A stretch of DNA of 27,648 nucleotides from Lentisphaeria bacterium (GCA_019408975.1 DXVA01000014.1:439-28086), one strand, 5' to 3'. Counted from the first letter of the stretch, positions 17,077-25,185 are shown. Numbers and translations are program-made. The notes: generated by a model from the letters alone, not told the origin.

Positions 17077-17985
17077 ATGAAAAAGCATATGCAAAAACTC
17101 TCCGGTCCGCAGGTTTCATCCTTTCCCGTCGGGCTTCCCGCTTCGGGAAAGCAGTCAATCCGTGCCCTTGCCTTACTTTTTCCTTCTTCATTCAAATGTT
17201 CTCTTGTTCAATTGTTCAATTGTTTTCCCGTTCCTTCTTACTTCAGAGTTCCCTGTTCCTCTGTTCTTACTTCGAGGGTGAAAATAAGAATTTTCACCCT
17301 CATAGAGCTCCTCATCGTGATTGCGATGATCGCAATTCTCGCAGGGATGCTTCTTCCTGCATTGAATGCGGCGCGCGATAAAGCAAAAACCATTCAATGC
17401 GCAAGTAATTTCAGTTCCATCGGAAAGGCAGTCATGATGTACGTTTCCGACTGGAATGATTACCTGCCGCCGGGAAGCAACGGCGACGGTGATTCCAGCG
17501 ATCCGAACAGGAAACGCCTCTGGGGAACCGGGAACACCGGAGTGATCGCGGAATATCTCAATTGCACCAACGATCCGGTGCTGATAGGATACGTTGACTG
17601 GCCGCTGCACTCAAAGTTTGCATGTCCCGCCGACAGAAAGCAGACGGATCATTACACGCTCGGCTACAACATACAGCTGAACAATCAGGTTTACAGAAAG
17701 GAAAACGGAATCCACAAGCTGGGACGCTGGAAACAGCCGACCCGGACAATGCTCGTACAAGGTGCGGAAACAAGTGAAGTCCAGTATAACCACGTGTTGA
17801 TTTACAGGCATGACGCCAAAACGAATGTGCTTTTCGGCGATACTCATGTCGCAACTCTGAAAAGCGGGCAGATCCCGCATGACAAATCCGGCGAACCGGG
17901 ATACCGTGCAGATGGATGGAGATCCTATTTCTGGTGGCCGTTCCAGATCGGCGGCACTGTATTGGTCCAGCATGACAGTTATTAA
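17077..17985 (+). CDS. Type IV pilin-like protein with unusually long N-terminal leader
   Basis: The 302-residue frame starts at an ATG with AAGGAAAG upstream, 21 bp after the DUF4838 gene. The prepilin-type motif appears only at residues 70-98 (K-I-R-I-F-T-L-I-E-L-L-I-V-I-A). Phe73 is the +1 position and Glu77 the conserved +5 glutamate, followed by the hydrophobic helix and L-L-P-A-L-N. The body has the usual features of PVC-group pseudopilins: C-A-S-N-F-S-S-I-G-K-A-V-M-M-Y, an N-D-Y-L-P-P motif, cysteines, and D-T-H-V-A-T-L near the end. Residues 1-68 are serine/proline/phenylalanine-rich and look unlike protein core; they come from a repetitive ttc-rich DNA stretch. A GTG at 17278 would give a normal short leader, but its only GAGG abuts the codon. 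It is the last gene of the operon. A structural or secretion role is inferred. Confidence 0.85.
   Translation: MKKHMQKLSGPQVSSFPVGLPASGKQSIRALALLFPSSFKCSLVQLFNCFPVPSYFRVPCSSVLTSRVKIRIFTLIELLIVIAMIAILAGMLLPALNAARDKAKTIQCASNFSSIGKAVMMYVSDWNDYLPPGSNGDGDSSDPNRKRLWGTGNTGVIAEYLNCTNDPVLIGYVDWPLHSKFACPADRKQTDHYTLGYNIQLNNQVYRKENGIHKLGRWKQPTRTMLVQGAETSEVQYNHVLIYRHDAKTNVLFGDTHVATLKSGQIPHDKSGEPGYRADGWRSYFWWPFQIGGTVLVQHDSY
17205..17224 (+). repeat. Tandem 8-bp repeat inside the pilin leader region
   Basis: TGTTCAAT occurs at 17205-17212 and 17213-17220 and begins a third time (TGTT, 17221-17224). A further 10-bp direct repeat, TTCTTACTTC, lies at 17235-17244 and 17264-17273. The stretch between the start codon and the pilin core is thus built of short repeats. 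Confidence 0.6.
17274..17301 (+). repeat. Perfect 12-bp inverted repeat at the prepilin processing site
   Basis: GAGGGTGAAAAT (17274-17285) and ATTTTCACCCTC (17290-17301) are exact reverse complements with an AAGA loop. The hairpin covers the codons for R-V-K-I-R-I-F-T-L, the junction where the pilin leader should be cut. It also encloses a possible GTG start (17278-17280). Confidence 0.7.
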
Positions 17986-18019
17986 ATGTGGAATTTCGTT
18001 TGAAGCGAAGTATAATATT

Positions 18020-18049
18020 CCGGCGGAGGACAACGGTATCCCCCGCCGG
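18020..18049. terminator. Shared terminator hairpin between convergent operons
   Basis: CCGGCGGAGG (18020-18029) pairs with CCCCCGCCGG (18040-18049) with one mismatch and a 10-base loop, followed by TTGTTT on the plus strand. It lies 35 bp after the pilin gene and just past the end of the convergent GH78 gene, so it can serve both. The T-tract is short. Confidence 0.55.
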
Positions 18050-18053
18050 TTGT

Positions 18054-19598
18054 TTAACATAAATTCATGCAGTGTTTTCCCGGAGTCAGAACCTGTTTCC
18101 GGAAGATTCCTCTGGTTCCTTCCGGAACGGCAAGTTCCATCCTGCCATTCTGAATTTCAAGTTCAATCGGGCCATGTTTCGTAGGTTGACGCAGGGAAAC
18201 GGAGCTCAGGGAGGCGATCTGCGGATTCACATCGAACATCCCGAAGCCGGGCGAAAGCGGGCGAATCCCGCAAAGCCCGCGCGGAATGATGTTCGCGGGA
18301 GCCGCGCCCCACGCATGATTCCAGTCCTGATTCGGTTTGAGGGAGTCATCCCACGCCTCCATAGTGATCGTCGCCCCCTTGTCGAGCATGTTCCGCCAGC
18401 TGCGCAGACCGCCGCCGACCATCAGCGCGAGCGCATGGTCAGCAAGCCCGCACCGGTAACACGCTTCCAGAAGGAACTGCGCACCGTAGACACTGCACGC
18501 CATGCCTCTGGAACGGATCACGGAAACCAGCGCCGGATATTCCGCGGCGTCCGCAACGCCGAAACGGATCGCGAACATTGCGCTGTGAAGCGAGGTATGC
18601 GTGGAGCCCGGATGATCGATGAACAGCCCGTTTTTCAGCATGGAGCCGCGGATCGCCTGTTTTACTTCCGCCGCACGCCTGAGATACCATTCTTCGCGGG
18701 AGAGCTCATACATTGCAAGCAGCGCTCCGTAATGATAGCAGTTCGGAACCAGATTCACTTCTCCGAACTCATATCCGTCACGTTCCCCGACGGGCCAGTC
18801 CACAATGTCTCTGACCTCCTGAGTCCCGCGGATCAGCAGATCGGTCCCCGCATGATTCAGCAGGAGTTTCTCTTTCAGCTCCGGCATCCAGCGCCTGATT
18901 GATTCCTCATCGCCGGAATAAAGAGCATAATCCCGTGCAAGAAGCACGGTGATGAGCCGCCATTCCGTGGGCCAGGTGGGATGCCCGAAGAAATATTCGA
19001 TTGTCCGCCGCGCCATGTCATAACCGGCGTCACAGCAGAAATGTCCGAGCTGGTTGATGTAGGCGTCGCCCTCGTAGGGCAGACGTTCCCGCTCGCCGTC
19101 AACATACATCCCGAATGCAGTGGTCGCCTTGATCGAATACTTGCAGAACTCCCAGATTCTGTTCAGACGTTCATCGGAACACCTGAAATCAGCCGCGTTG
19201 TCGTCAAACGGAGCGAAAACGGCATGGCGAACCGCCTTGAACGCTCCGGAATACCCGCGGATTTCGGCATAACGGAACGGAGCGATTTCCCCGCCCGCCT
19301 CCTCCGGCGGATAACACTTCGGCAGAGCGGGATTCGGGGCGACATGCGGCGGAATCTCGAACCGGTAAGTATGCGTCCCCTCTCTCAGAATCAGGTTCAT
19401 TTTCCTGAAACAGCGGAACCCGCCGGGATCGCGGTTTATCCTGCCGTCCCTGATGACTTCTCCGATTGCGAGTTCCACTTCCTCCCCGCCTTTTCCCGTC
19501 AACTCGACCTCCAGCCACCCGAAAGCGTCCTTCCCGAAATCAACGGTTTGAATTTCTTCTCTGCACTCCTGCGCGGAGACCACTTGTTCTTCAATCAT
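18054..19598 (-). CDS. GH78 alpha-L-rhamnosidase-like enzyme, short cytoplasmic form
   Basis: The start is the ATG with AAAGG seven to eight bases upstream, giving 514 residues and no signal peptide. Residues 15-130 match the beta-sandwich in front of GH78 catalytic domains (V-D-F-G-K-D-A-F-G-W-L-E, A-P-F-R-Y-A-E-I-R-G-Y). Residues 135-450 form the (alpha/alpha)6 barrel. E-R-E-R-L-P-Y-E-G-D (169-178) aligns with the family signature R-D-E-R-x-G-W-x-G-D, making Glu171 the probable general acid and Asp178 a further conserved acid. Glu414 in T-M-E-A-W is the probable general base, with N-H-A-W at 427-430. GH78 enzymes release terminal alpha-L-rhamnose from oligosaccharides or glycosides. Most members are 650-1100 residues; this one lacks the extra N-terminal modules. 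It is the last gene of the leftward operon, 43 bp after the 976-residue gene. Confidence 0.9.
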   Translation of the reverse strand: MIEEQVVSAQECREEIQTVDFGKDAFGWLEVELTGKGGEEVELAIGEVIRDGRINRDPGGFRCFRKMNLILREGTHTYRFEIPPHVAPNPALPKCYPPEEAGGEIAPFRYAEIRGYSGAFKAVRHAVFAPFDDNAADFRCSDERLNRIWEFCKYSIKATTAFGMYVDGERERLPYEGDAYINQLGHFCCDAGYDMARRTIEYFFGHPTWPTEWRLITVLLARDYALYSGDEESIRRWMPELKEKLLLNHAGTDLLIRGTQEVRDIVDWPVGERDGYEFGEVNLVPNCYHYGALLAMYELSREEWYLRRAAEVKQAIRGSMLKNGLFIDHPGSTHTSLHSAMFAIRFGVADAAEYPALVSVIRSRGMACSVYGAQFLLEACYRCGLADHALALMVGGGLRSWRNMLDKGATITMEAWDDSLKPNQDWNHAWGAAPANIIPRGLCGIRPLSPGFGMFDVNPQIASLSSVSLRQPTKHGPIELEIQNGRMELAVPEGTRGIFRKQVLTPGKHCMNLC

Positions 19599-19641
19599 AT
19601 AAAACACCTTTAACAAAAATTGTTTTCATCGGCAAACGGAA

Positions 19642-22572
19642 TCAGCGGGACTTCAAAGTCTTTCCATCCCATGTATAACAGAAGTTCCGGCCGACATACC
19701 AGACGGTATCAGATCCGCACTTCTTTGCTTCGGCAGTGGCAAGTTTTTCCCAGACCGTCTTCAGCTTGTCCGTAACGACTTCCCATTTTCCGTCGCAAAA
19801 AACCAATGCGCCATCTTCCGGACTGATCGGCGGCAGCTTTGCGGCGGAAAGTTTTTCCAACGCCGTTTTCTGTTCTGAATCCAGCAATCCGGGCAGTGGA
19901 ATGACAACATGCTGAAACTTCCTTCCCATGTTCAGATAATCGGAAAATGTAATGAATACGGCATCGCGCCCGGTTCTCATGACTGTATCGCGAATCGTTC
20001 CGGCAAAATCGGCAACCAGTTTCTGCGGCAGGCGCCAGCTTTTCGTCCAGCTTGTATAACTGAGGACCAGCGCAAGTTGTCCCGGCGCACCAATGCAGTT
20101 CGGCTTGAGTTTGGAAACCAGGTAATTATCCTCAACAATCGTACGAACCATCTCGGGAGACGCATAGGCATCAACTTCATGATGGAGTGCCAGATAGCGA
20201 ACCAGTGCTCCGTGGGAAGCACCTAACAATCGTATTCTCCGATTCGTGATTACGGAATCATAAAAGGAAAAAACCGTCTTACCGGACGAGTCGGAAAAAT
20301 GAGGAGACCGGTAATTACGGATATCATTTTCTCCAATGGGAAGAATCTTGTGAAGCCGCGCACTGTCAATTGGATTCATAAATGCATGACTCTGTTTTTC
20401 TCCTCTGAGATTGTAGGAAAATGGGGCGGACAGCAGATCAAGAGGAGCCTCATTCAACACTTTTTCTATTCCAAGATGACCGGAAAAAAGAAGACGGCGG
20501 AAGTTTCCGGAATACTCCATTCCATACCCATAATATACACCGAAAGTAAATCGTTCTCCGAAACGCTTTTTGAATTCTTTGGCAAAAAAGATCAGATTCC
20601 CGGCATGACGTTCTGCGGTAAAACGAAAGAAGAGATCGCGAATCTTTGCATATTCCGGAGAATTTGTACGGAAAGGGTATTCCAGCGCGGGATGCGGCAG
20701 CCTGATCTCTCCGGGAAGGCGTTTTGCCTTCTGGTAAGCTAGAAATGCCTTCTGCGCAACTGGCGAACAGTCATACTCTCCAACATCTTCTCCCCATAAT
20801 TGAAATTCGCCGCCTCGAAATCCCATAAGTATGACACCTGAAACCGCTTTCCCCGCAGGACGTGCAGCAAGTGTTTCAAGAGTGTCGCCAACTGCCTTGA
20901 TCGCATCCTTGCGCCATTGCTCAGAACAATAGGATTGCAGACCGAAGCGTTCCTTATTGGAACGGAAGACATCGTCCTGATGAGTTGCAATCCACCAGCT
21001 GGGGGCATCAATGCGAAACTTGAGCAGGACACTGGCACAAGGATCATTCTCCAATATTTCCAGCAACTGCTGTTCGCATTGGGCTGTATCATATCCACCG
21101 GAACTTTTCCATTGCCCGGTCGTAAGTAAGAGTTCATAAAGATGTCCTCCCGTGCGGCTCCAGGAGCGGAAATGTTCCGGACACGGAGTATCCGTACTGT
21201 AAATAAAAAGCGATTGTGTATATTCCGGTGTTTTCAAAAGGTTGGACTCAGAAGGCTTCGGTAAACGTCTTCCGGCATTTTGGACTGAGGAGCCGGAAGC
21301 AATGGAAATATTCCCACATGGAATGACAAAATTATCGCATATAATGGTCGCGTTATATTGTCCTGGATAGGCAAATTTGGAAACGGGGAGTTCGACAAAC
21401 AGTTTACGGATTCTTTTTTCCAACCGCACTACAGGCGGCAACCCCGCAATTGGAACTTTTTTGCCGGCACTGTCTCTGAATTGCAATTTAAACTGCTTTG
21501 GCTGCATACTTTCCAGTTCCTCAGGTAAGGGAAAAACGTATTTCAAAATTTCTCCGGGGGCAATGTTGTTGACAATCTCTGTTGCTTTAAGATTCAATAA
21601 ACTCGGGTAACTTATCTTATGAAAAGGCAAGTTTCCCCATGGCGCAACAGGAACTTTACCGATAACAGCAAGTTCTGTTTCTTTTTTTTCATCCGGTCGG
21701 AAAATCCGCCAGGAAGAATCGGAAACTATAGACGACAATTTCCCATTGCTTTCCTGAATAAGCCCCTGCAATATCAACCCACCCAGTCCATCATAATTAA
21801 GGACATTGACAGTGAATGTATTGGAACCTTTATGAAGATACTGGGTAATGTCATAAATTTCCACGTCCTGCCAGTGAGCATCGCTTCCAACAGTTTTTCC
21901 ATTTACAGAAAGGACATAAGCATTATCCGCCGTTAATTGCAAAAAAGCCGATGTTACCGTGTCTTCAATTATCATCTCTTTGGTGAAGCCAATCCGGGGT
22001 AATCCGGGATCAGCCTTCAGCCAGATCCATTCTGCCATCCACTTCTCAGCAGCTGGATGCTGAAGTGACTTGGCTTTGACTCTTTCAGGCTCCAATAATT
22101 TACCCTTGACCAGTTTTGGTGCTGCAAAGTGGGCATCCCCTGCACCATTCAATCCGACACCAATCCGTAAATATGCAGAATTTTCAGGGACTTTGAATGT
22201 TTTCTGCAAGATTGTTGAACTGACTGTTCCGGCAGGAGTTTTGAGAAAAAGCAAAGCCTTCGGAACATTGTTGGAATCAAAGCTGTAAATCTCCACAGAC
22301 AACCCCTGCCTGGAAGTTCCTGCCGCACGAACCTGAAACGTATATTCTCCCGGCGGAACCTTCGGCATACTTCTATAATAGGCATAACCGGAATCGGAAG
22401 ATATAGTCACATGGAAAGCCGGACTTCCATTCAGTTCGGAAATTGAAAACGCTGCCTGCGCGGCGGCATTGCGGGCAGTTTTCCATTCGGTTCCGACGGG
22501 GGGAAGCAGATTGTCAACTGCAACCGCAACGGATGCCGTCAGGCAAATGACTGAAATCAAAATAAATCTCAT
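19642..22572 (-). CDS. Secreted multidomain GH-A-like glycosidase with a rhamnosidase-type N-terminal module
   Basis: This 976-residue protein has a signal peptide (1 to about 18). AGGAG lies six or so bases before the ATG. Residues 20-155 resemble a CBM4/9-like sandwich (G-E-Y-T-F-Q-V-R). Residues 178-300 (A-E-W-I-W, L-Q-L-T-A-D-N-A-Y-V-L-S-V-N-G-K, Y-D-I-T-Q-Y-L-H-K-G-S-N) match the jelly-roll module found at the front of GH78 and related enzymes. Residues 450-900 look like a GH42-like barrel, with candidate acid/base around G-G-E-F-Q-L-W-G-E-D (587-596) and candidate nucleophile in P-I-G-E-N-D (745-750). It is second in the leftward operon, 19 bp after the pilin-like gene. Parts are much AT-richer than the left half of the window (35 % GC by hand count at 21781-21840). 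Substrate and family number are not clear to me. Confidence 0.85.
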   Translation of the reverse strand: MRFILISVICLTASVAVAVDNLLPPVGTEWKTARNAAAQAAFSISELNGSPAFHVTISSDSGYAYYRSMPKVPPGEYTFQVRAAGTSRQGLSVEIYSFDSNNVPKALLFLKTPAGTVSSTILQKTFKVPENSAYLRIGVGLNGAGDAHFAAPKLVKGKLLEPERVKAKSLQHPAAEKWMAEWIWLKADPGLPRIGFTKEMIIEDTVTSAFLQLTADNAYVLSVNGKTVGSDAHWQDVEIYDITQYLHKGSNTFTVNVLNYDGLGGLILQGLIQESNGKLSSIVSDSSWRIFRPDEKKETELAVIGKVPVAPWGNLPFHKISYPSLLNLKATEIVNNIAPGEILKYVFPLPEELESMQPKQFKLQFRDSAGKKVPIAGLPPVVRLEKRIRKLFVELPVSKFAYPGQYNATIICDNFVIPCGNISIASGSSVQNAGRRLPKPSESNLLKTPEYTQSLFIYSTDTPCPEHFRSWSRTGGHLYELLLTTGQWKSSGGYDTAQCEQQLLEILENDPCASVLLKFRIDAPSWWIATHQDDVFRSNKERFGLQSYCSEQWRKDAIKAVGDTLETLAARPAGKAVSGVILMGFRGGEFQLWGEDVGEYDCSPVAQKAFLAYQKAKRLPGEIRLPHPALEYPFRTNSPEYAKIRDLFFRFTAERHAGNLIFFAKEFKKRFGERFTFGVYYGYGMEYSGNFRRLLFSGHLGIEKVLNEAPLDLLSAPFSYNLRGEKQSHAFMNPIDSARLHKILPIGENDIRNYRSPHFSDSSGKTVFSFYDSVITNRRIRLLGASHGALVRYLALHHEVDAYASPEMVRTIVEDNYLVSKLKPNCIGAPGQLALVLSYTSWTKSWRLPQKLVADFAGTIRDTVMRTGRDAVFITFSDYLNMGRKFQHVVIPLPGLLDSEQKTALEKLSAAKLPPISPEDGALVFCDGKWEVVTDKLKTVWEKLATAEAKKCGSDTVWYVGRNFCYTWDGKTLKSR

Positions 22573-22591
22573 TGGTCTTCTCCTGTAAAAA

Positions 22592-23344
22592 TTAATCTTT
22601 TATACGTGTCATCATCTTATCCGCAAGTGTCGTAGCAGGATTTCCATTGCCTGCCAGTTCCGAATACCGTCGACAGACCACCGAACCATTGGCAAGAAGA
22701 AAATTCACTCCTTTATTATGCGGCCAGCTGTATGTGGGATAAGCCGCACCGCCGGGAAAACCGTTCCATGTCCACTTGCCTCCTCCCAAATAACATTGTG
22801 CAGCAGCATCTCCAATGACGATCGTATCTGTAGCGACTGAATTCATCTTCAGAAACGGCACATGTTCCGCATTATTACAGTCATCAGGAGCCAATCCACC
22901 CTTATATCCATTGTAACCGTAATGCGTAAAAGAATCGTTTAAATTCTTACCGTCAGGACGGTATTTCGTTCCCGGACATTCCAGAATCGTCCCCTTATAA
23001 CTGACCGTGACCCGTTTCTCCAAAGAATAGAACCAAGTACCAGACTTTGAGGCATAAGAAAGATTCACATATCCACCAAGAATGCTGGCCCCATACCATA
23101 CATACGGAAAAGGATTCAGATTACCGGGATTCGGAATACTGCACGCATTAATGTACCCGTCATAATCATTCTGATACATGTTCCATGCCGTTCCCCACTG
23201 TTTCAAATTACCGGTGCATTTAATCGCATGGGCTTTGCTTTTCGCCTGATTTAATGCAGGCAGCAGCATACCCGCCAGAATTGCAATGATCGCAATCACG
23301 ACGAGGAGCTCCACCAAGGTAAAAATTGATTTCCTGTCTGCCAT
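22592..23344 (-). CDS. Type IV pilin-like protein, first gene of the rhamnosidase operon
   Basis: I choose the ATG (M-A-D-R-K) with AAGGGG four to five bases upstream; the longer GTG start would place that site inside the gene. The 250-residue product has a normal short leader, M-A-D-R-K-S-I-F-T-L-V-E-L-L, with Phe8 as +1 and Glu12 as the +5 glutamate. The hydrophobic helix and L-L-P-A-L-N follow. The globular part has K-C-T-G-N-L-K-Q-W-G, Y-Q-N-D-Y-D-G-Y-I, an internal cysteine pair, and the late N-F-L-L-A-N-G-S-V motif typical of Lentisphaerota and Planctomycetota pseudopilins. It would sit in the inner membrane before assembly or export. It heads an operon with two glycosidases, mirroring the pilin gene at 17077 that ends the DUF4838 operon. 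The precise function is unknown. Confidence 0.9.
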   Translation of the reverse strand: MADRKSIFTLVELLVVIAIIAILAGMLLPALNQAKSKAHAIKCTGNLKQWGTAWNMYQNDYDGYINACSIPNPGNLNPFPYVWYGASILGGYVNLSYASKSGTWFYSLEKRVTVSYKGTILECPGTKYRPDGKNLNDSFTHYGYNGYKGGLAPDDCNNAEHVPFLKMNSVATDTIVIGDAAAQCYLGGGKWTWNGFPGGAAYPTYSWPHNKGVNFLLANGSVVCRRYSELAGNGNPATTLADKMMTRIKD

Positions 23345-23409
23345 TTTTTCCCCTTTCACTTATTCTGCCGATTTTCATTAAAAAACTCCTGATTCTTTCT
23401 TTGTTACTT

Positions 23410-23415
23410 ATTATA
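23410..23415 (-). promoter_or_regulatory. Possible -10 box for the pilin/glycosidase/rhamnosidase operon
   Basis: A TATAAT on the minus strand lies about 65 bases before the pilin start. No good -35 box is found at the right distance (AAGGTT at 17 bases). A promoter lacking a -35 box would fit activation by the divergent AraC protein. Confidence 0.3.
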
Positions 23416-23436
23416 ATAGAAAAAGAAGAAAAAACC

Positions 23437-23465
23437 TTGATTATTGTATCATAAATAGCTATATT
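23437..23465 (+). promoter_or_regulatory. Probable promoter of the AraC gene at 23503
   Basis: TTGATT (23437-23442) and TATATT (23460-23465) are separated by 17 bases in an AT-rich divergent intergenic region, with about 30 bases from the expected transcription start to the ATG. Confidence 0.45.
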
Positions 23466-23502
23466 TGTATTAAATAAAAGAAAAAGGCGATATAAAAAGA
23501 AT

Positions 23503-24387
23503 ATGAGTAAAAAATCTGAACTGTATTTCTATTCCGGGAAAACACATATCATCCCTTATGGAGCGCCTTTCCGGCTGATGCTTTATTTACAATGGAGGGA
23601 ACAGCTTCATTATCATGATTTTCAGGAACTCGTAATCGTTCTCGACGGCAATGCCGTACACAGAACCGAAGAACAGGATTATCCCATTTCCGCAGGCGAT
23701 GTCTTCATCATAAAAAAGGGGAAAATCCATATGTACACCGCTACGCGGAAACTCAAACTTGCCAATATCATGTTCGATTTCGAAACTCTGGATATCAACT
23801 GGGAGAAACTGCATGACATCCCCGGATATACCGCGCTGTTCGAAACGGAACCGAAATTACGCGACCGGAATCATTTCAAAAGCAAGCACACGCTCAATAC
23901 CGCTCAATTGAATGAGGTCTCCATCCTGCTCCAGAGGATGCGCCGCGAAACGGAAGAGAAATCTCCCGGCTGGATCATGATGTCGCAGACACTCCTTCAG
24001 GAGCTGTTCATCATGCTGGCGCGCAGTTACAGCACAACCGCGAAAATCCAGTCGCAGAAAATGGTGCGCCTGACCCGCATGATGCAGTTCATCGAAAAGA
24101 ATTATGCAAAGGATATCACCCGCGACCGGATCATGCGCGAAGGAATGACCTCCAACGCCGTCGGGACACGCATCTTCAAGGAACTGCTCGGAAAATCGCC
24201 GTTTGAATATCTGATCCAGACCCGCATCCACCATGCCGCCGAACTCCTGAAAAATACCGACAAAAGCGTTTCCGATATCGCCTACGAATGCGGTTTTCAC
24301 GACAGCAATTATTTTTCACTGCAATTCAAAAAGGCGACAGGACTCCCCCCGCGCGATTTTGCAAAACGGCACCGCACGTTTCAATGA
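23503..24387 (+). CDS. AraC-family regulator with cupin sensing domain, divergent from the rhamnosidase operon
   Basis: This 294-residue regulator has an N-terminal cupin (residues 30-95). H-Y-H-D-F-Q-E-L-V-I-V-L-D-G (36-49) and I-S-A-G-D-V-F-I-I form the typical sugar-binding barrel, as in RhaS/RhaR-type proteins. The C-terminal double helix-turn-helix covers 190-290, ending E-C-G-F-H-D-S-N-Y-F-S-L-Q-F-K-K and G-L-P-P-R-D-F. It is divergent from the pilin/glycosidase/GH78 operon with 158 bp between starts, so control of that operon, perhaps by rhamnose, is likely; the inducer is inference. Its stop overlaps the stop region of the convergent carbonic anhydrase gene by 7 bp. Confidence 0.93.
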   Translation: MSKKSELYFYSGKTHIIPYGAPFRLMLYLQWREQLHYHDFQELVIVLDGNAVHRTEEQDYPISAGDVFIIKKGKIHMYTATRKLKLANIMFDFETLDINWEKLHDIPGYTALFETEPKLRDRNHFKSKHTLNTAQLNEVSILLQRMRRETEEKSPGWIMMSQTLLQELFIMLARSYSTTAKIQSQKMVRLTRMMQFIEKNYAKDITRDRIMREGMTSNAVGTRIFKELLGKSPFEYLIQTRIHHAAELLKNTDKSVSDIAYECGFHDSNYFSLQFKKATGLPPRDFAKRHRTFQ

Positions 24388-25025
24388 TGGTCCGCCAGAA
24401 GCAGAAAACGCTCCTGTTCCGTATCGTAATAATACATTTCACCGTTGTTCATATTGAAATACCAGCCGTGAATCTCGATCTTTCCCGCATCCGCACGTTC
24501 CCTGATCCACGGAAATGTCAGCAGGTTCTCCATGGAAAGCAGAATGGAACTCTCCTCACATGCCCGCAACTGCGTCTCCCGCGGCTGATCCCCCAATGTT
24601 TCCACGACCTCATTCCGGGCGGACTGCGCAAGACAGAGCCACCGGTCGAGAAATTCACTGTCATGATGTTCCCAGTCATCGGACATCAGGGCGCGGATAC
24701 CGCCGCAGTTGGAGTGCCCAAGCACAATGATGTGTCTGACTTCCAGAGAACGTACCGCGTATTCGATTGCGGAACTTACTCCGTGAAAACTGGAATCGGG
24801 TTTATAAGGCGGAACCAGATTCGCCACATTGCGGATCACGAACATATCTCCCGGACTGCTTTTCGTAATCAGAGCGGGATCAACCCGCGAGTCACAGCAG
24901 GCAATCATCAGCGTACTGGGCATCTGCCCGTGTTTGAGCTGATCATAAAGCGCCGGTTCGTCGGAAAAATAAGTTTTCCGGAAATGCCGGAAGCCGCGGA
25001 TCATCTTCTGAATGGCTTTATCCAT
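24381..25025 (-). CDS. Beta-class carbonic anhydrase
   Basis: The enzyme interconverts CO2 and bicarbonate in the cytoplasm. From the ATG at M-D-K-A-I-Q-K it has 214 residues, the usual bacterial beta-CA length; a longer TTG reading adds 20 residues unlike the family. Zinc ligands are visible: Cys44 in C-C-D-S-R, His104 and Cys107 in G-H-S-N-C-G-G. The Asp45-Arg47 pair forms the active-site dyad. R-N-V-A-N-L-V (65-71) and S-S-A-I-E-Y-A-V (84-91) are family motifs. The ribosome site is weak (AGAGA). It does not belong by function to the surrounding sugar genes and appears monocistronic. Bicarbonate supply for carboxylation steps is the general role. Confidence 0.96.
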   Translation of the reverse strand: MDKAIQKMIRGFRHFRKTYFSDEPALYDQLKHGQMPSTLMIACCDSRVDPALITKSSPGDMFVIRNVANLVPPYKPDSSFHGVSSAIEYAVRSLEVRHIIVLGHSNCGGIRALMSDDWEHHDSEFLDRWLCLAQSARNEVVETLGDQPRETQLRACEESSILLSMENLLTFPWIRERADAGKIEIHGWYFNMNNGEMYYYDTEQERFLLLADHH

Positions 25026-25115
25026 AAGCAGTCTCTTTCTGTGAATATTTTGAGGCAAAAACAACGAGGTAATATACACCCTCAAAATTCAAAATCCAGA
25101 AAAATACGGCTCGGG

Positions 25116-25135
25116 AAACGGGAAAACCGTTTTTT
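25116..25135. terminator. Possible small terminator hairpin
   Basis: AAACGG (25116-25121) and CCGTTT (25127-25132) form a 6-bp stem with a GAAAA loop, followed by TTT on the plus strand. It lies between the AraC gene ending at 25186 and the carbonic anhydrase start. The T-tract is on the plus strand, which does not suit the minus-strand AraC gene, so the call is weak. Confidence 0.25.
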
Positions 25136-25185
25136 GAAACAACCGGATGTTCACAGGCTGAAAAACCTGCACGGAAAGTTCCCCG

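Noticed and set aside
17278..17985. GTG at 17278 as the true pilin start
   Set aside because: It would give a normal short leader, but the only GAGG directly abuts the codon, whereas the ATG at 17077 has a proper ribosome site. It is kept as an open alternative in the findings.
25026..25185. Promoter for the carbonic anhydrase gene
   Set aside because: A TATATT is present, but no -35 box at acceptable distance could be supported.
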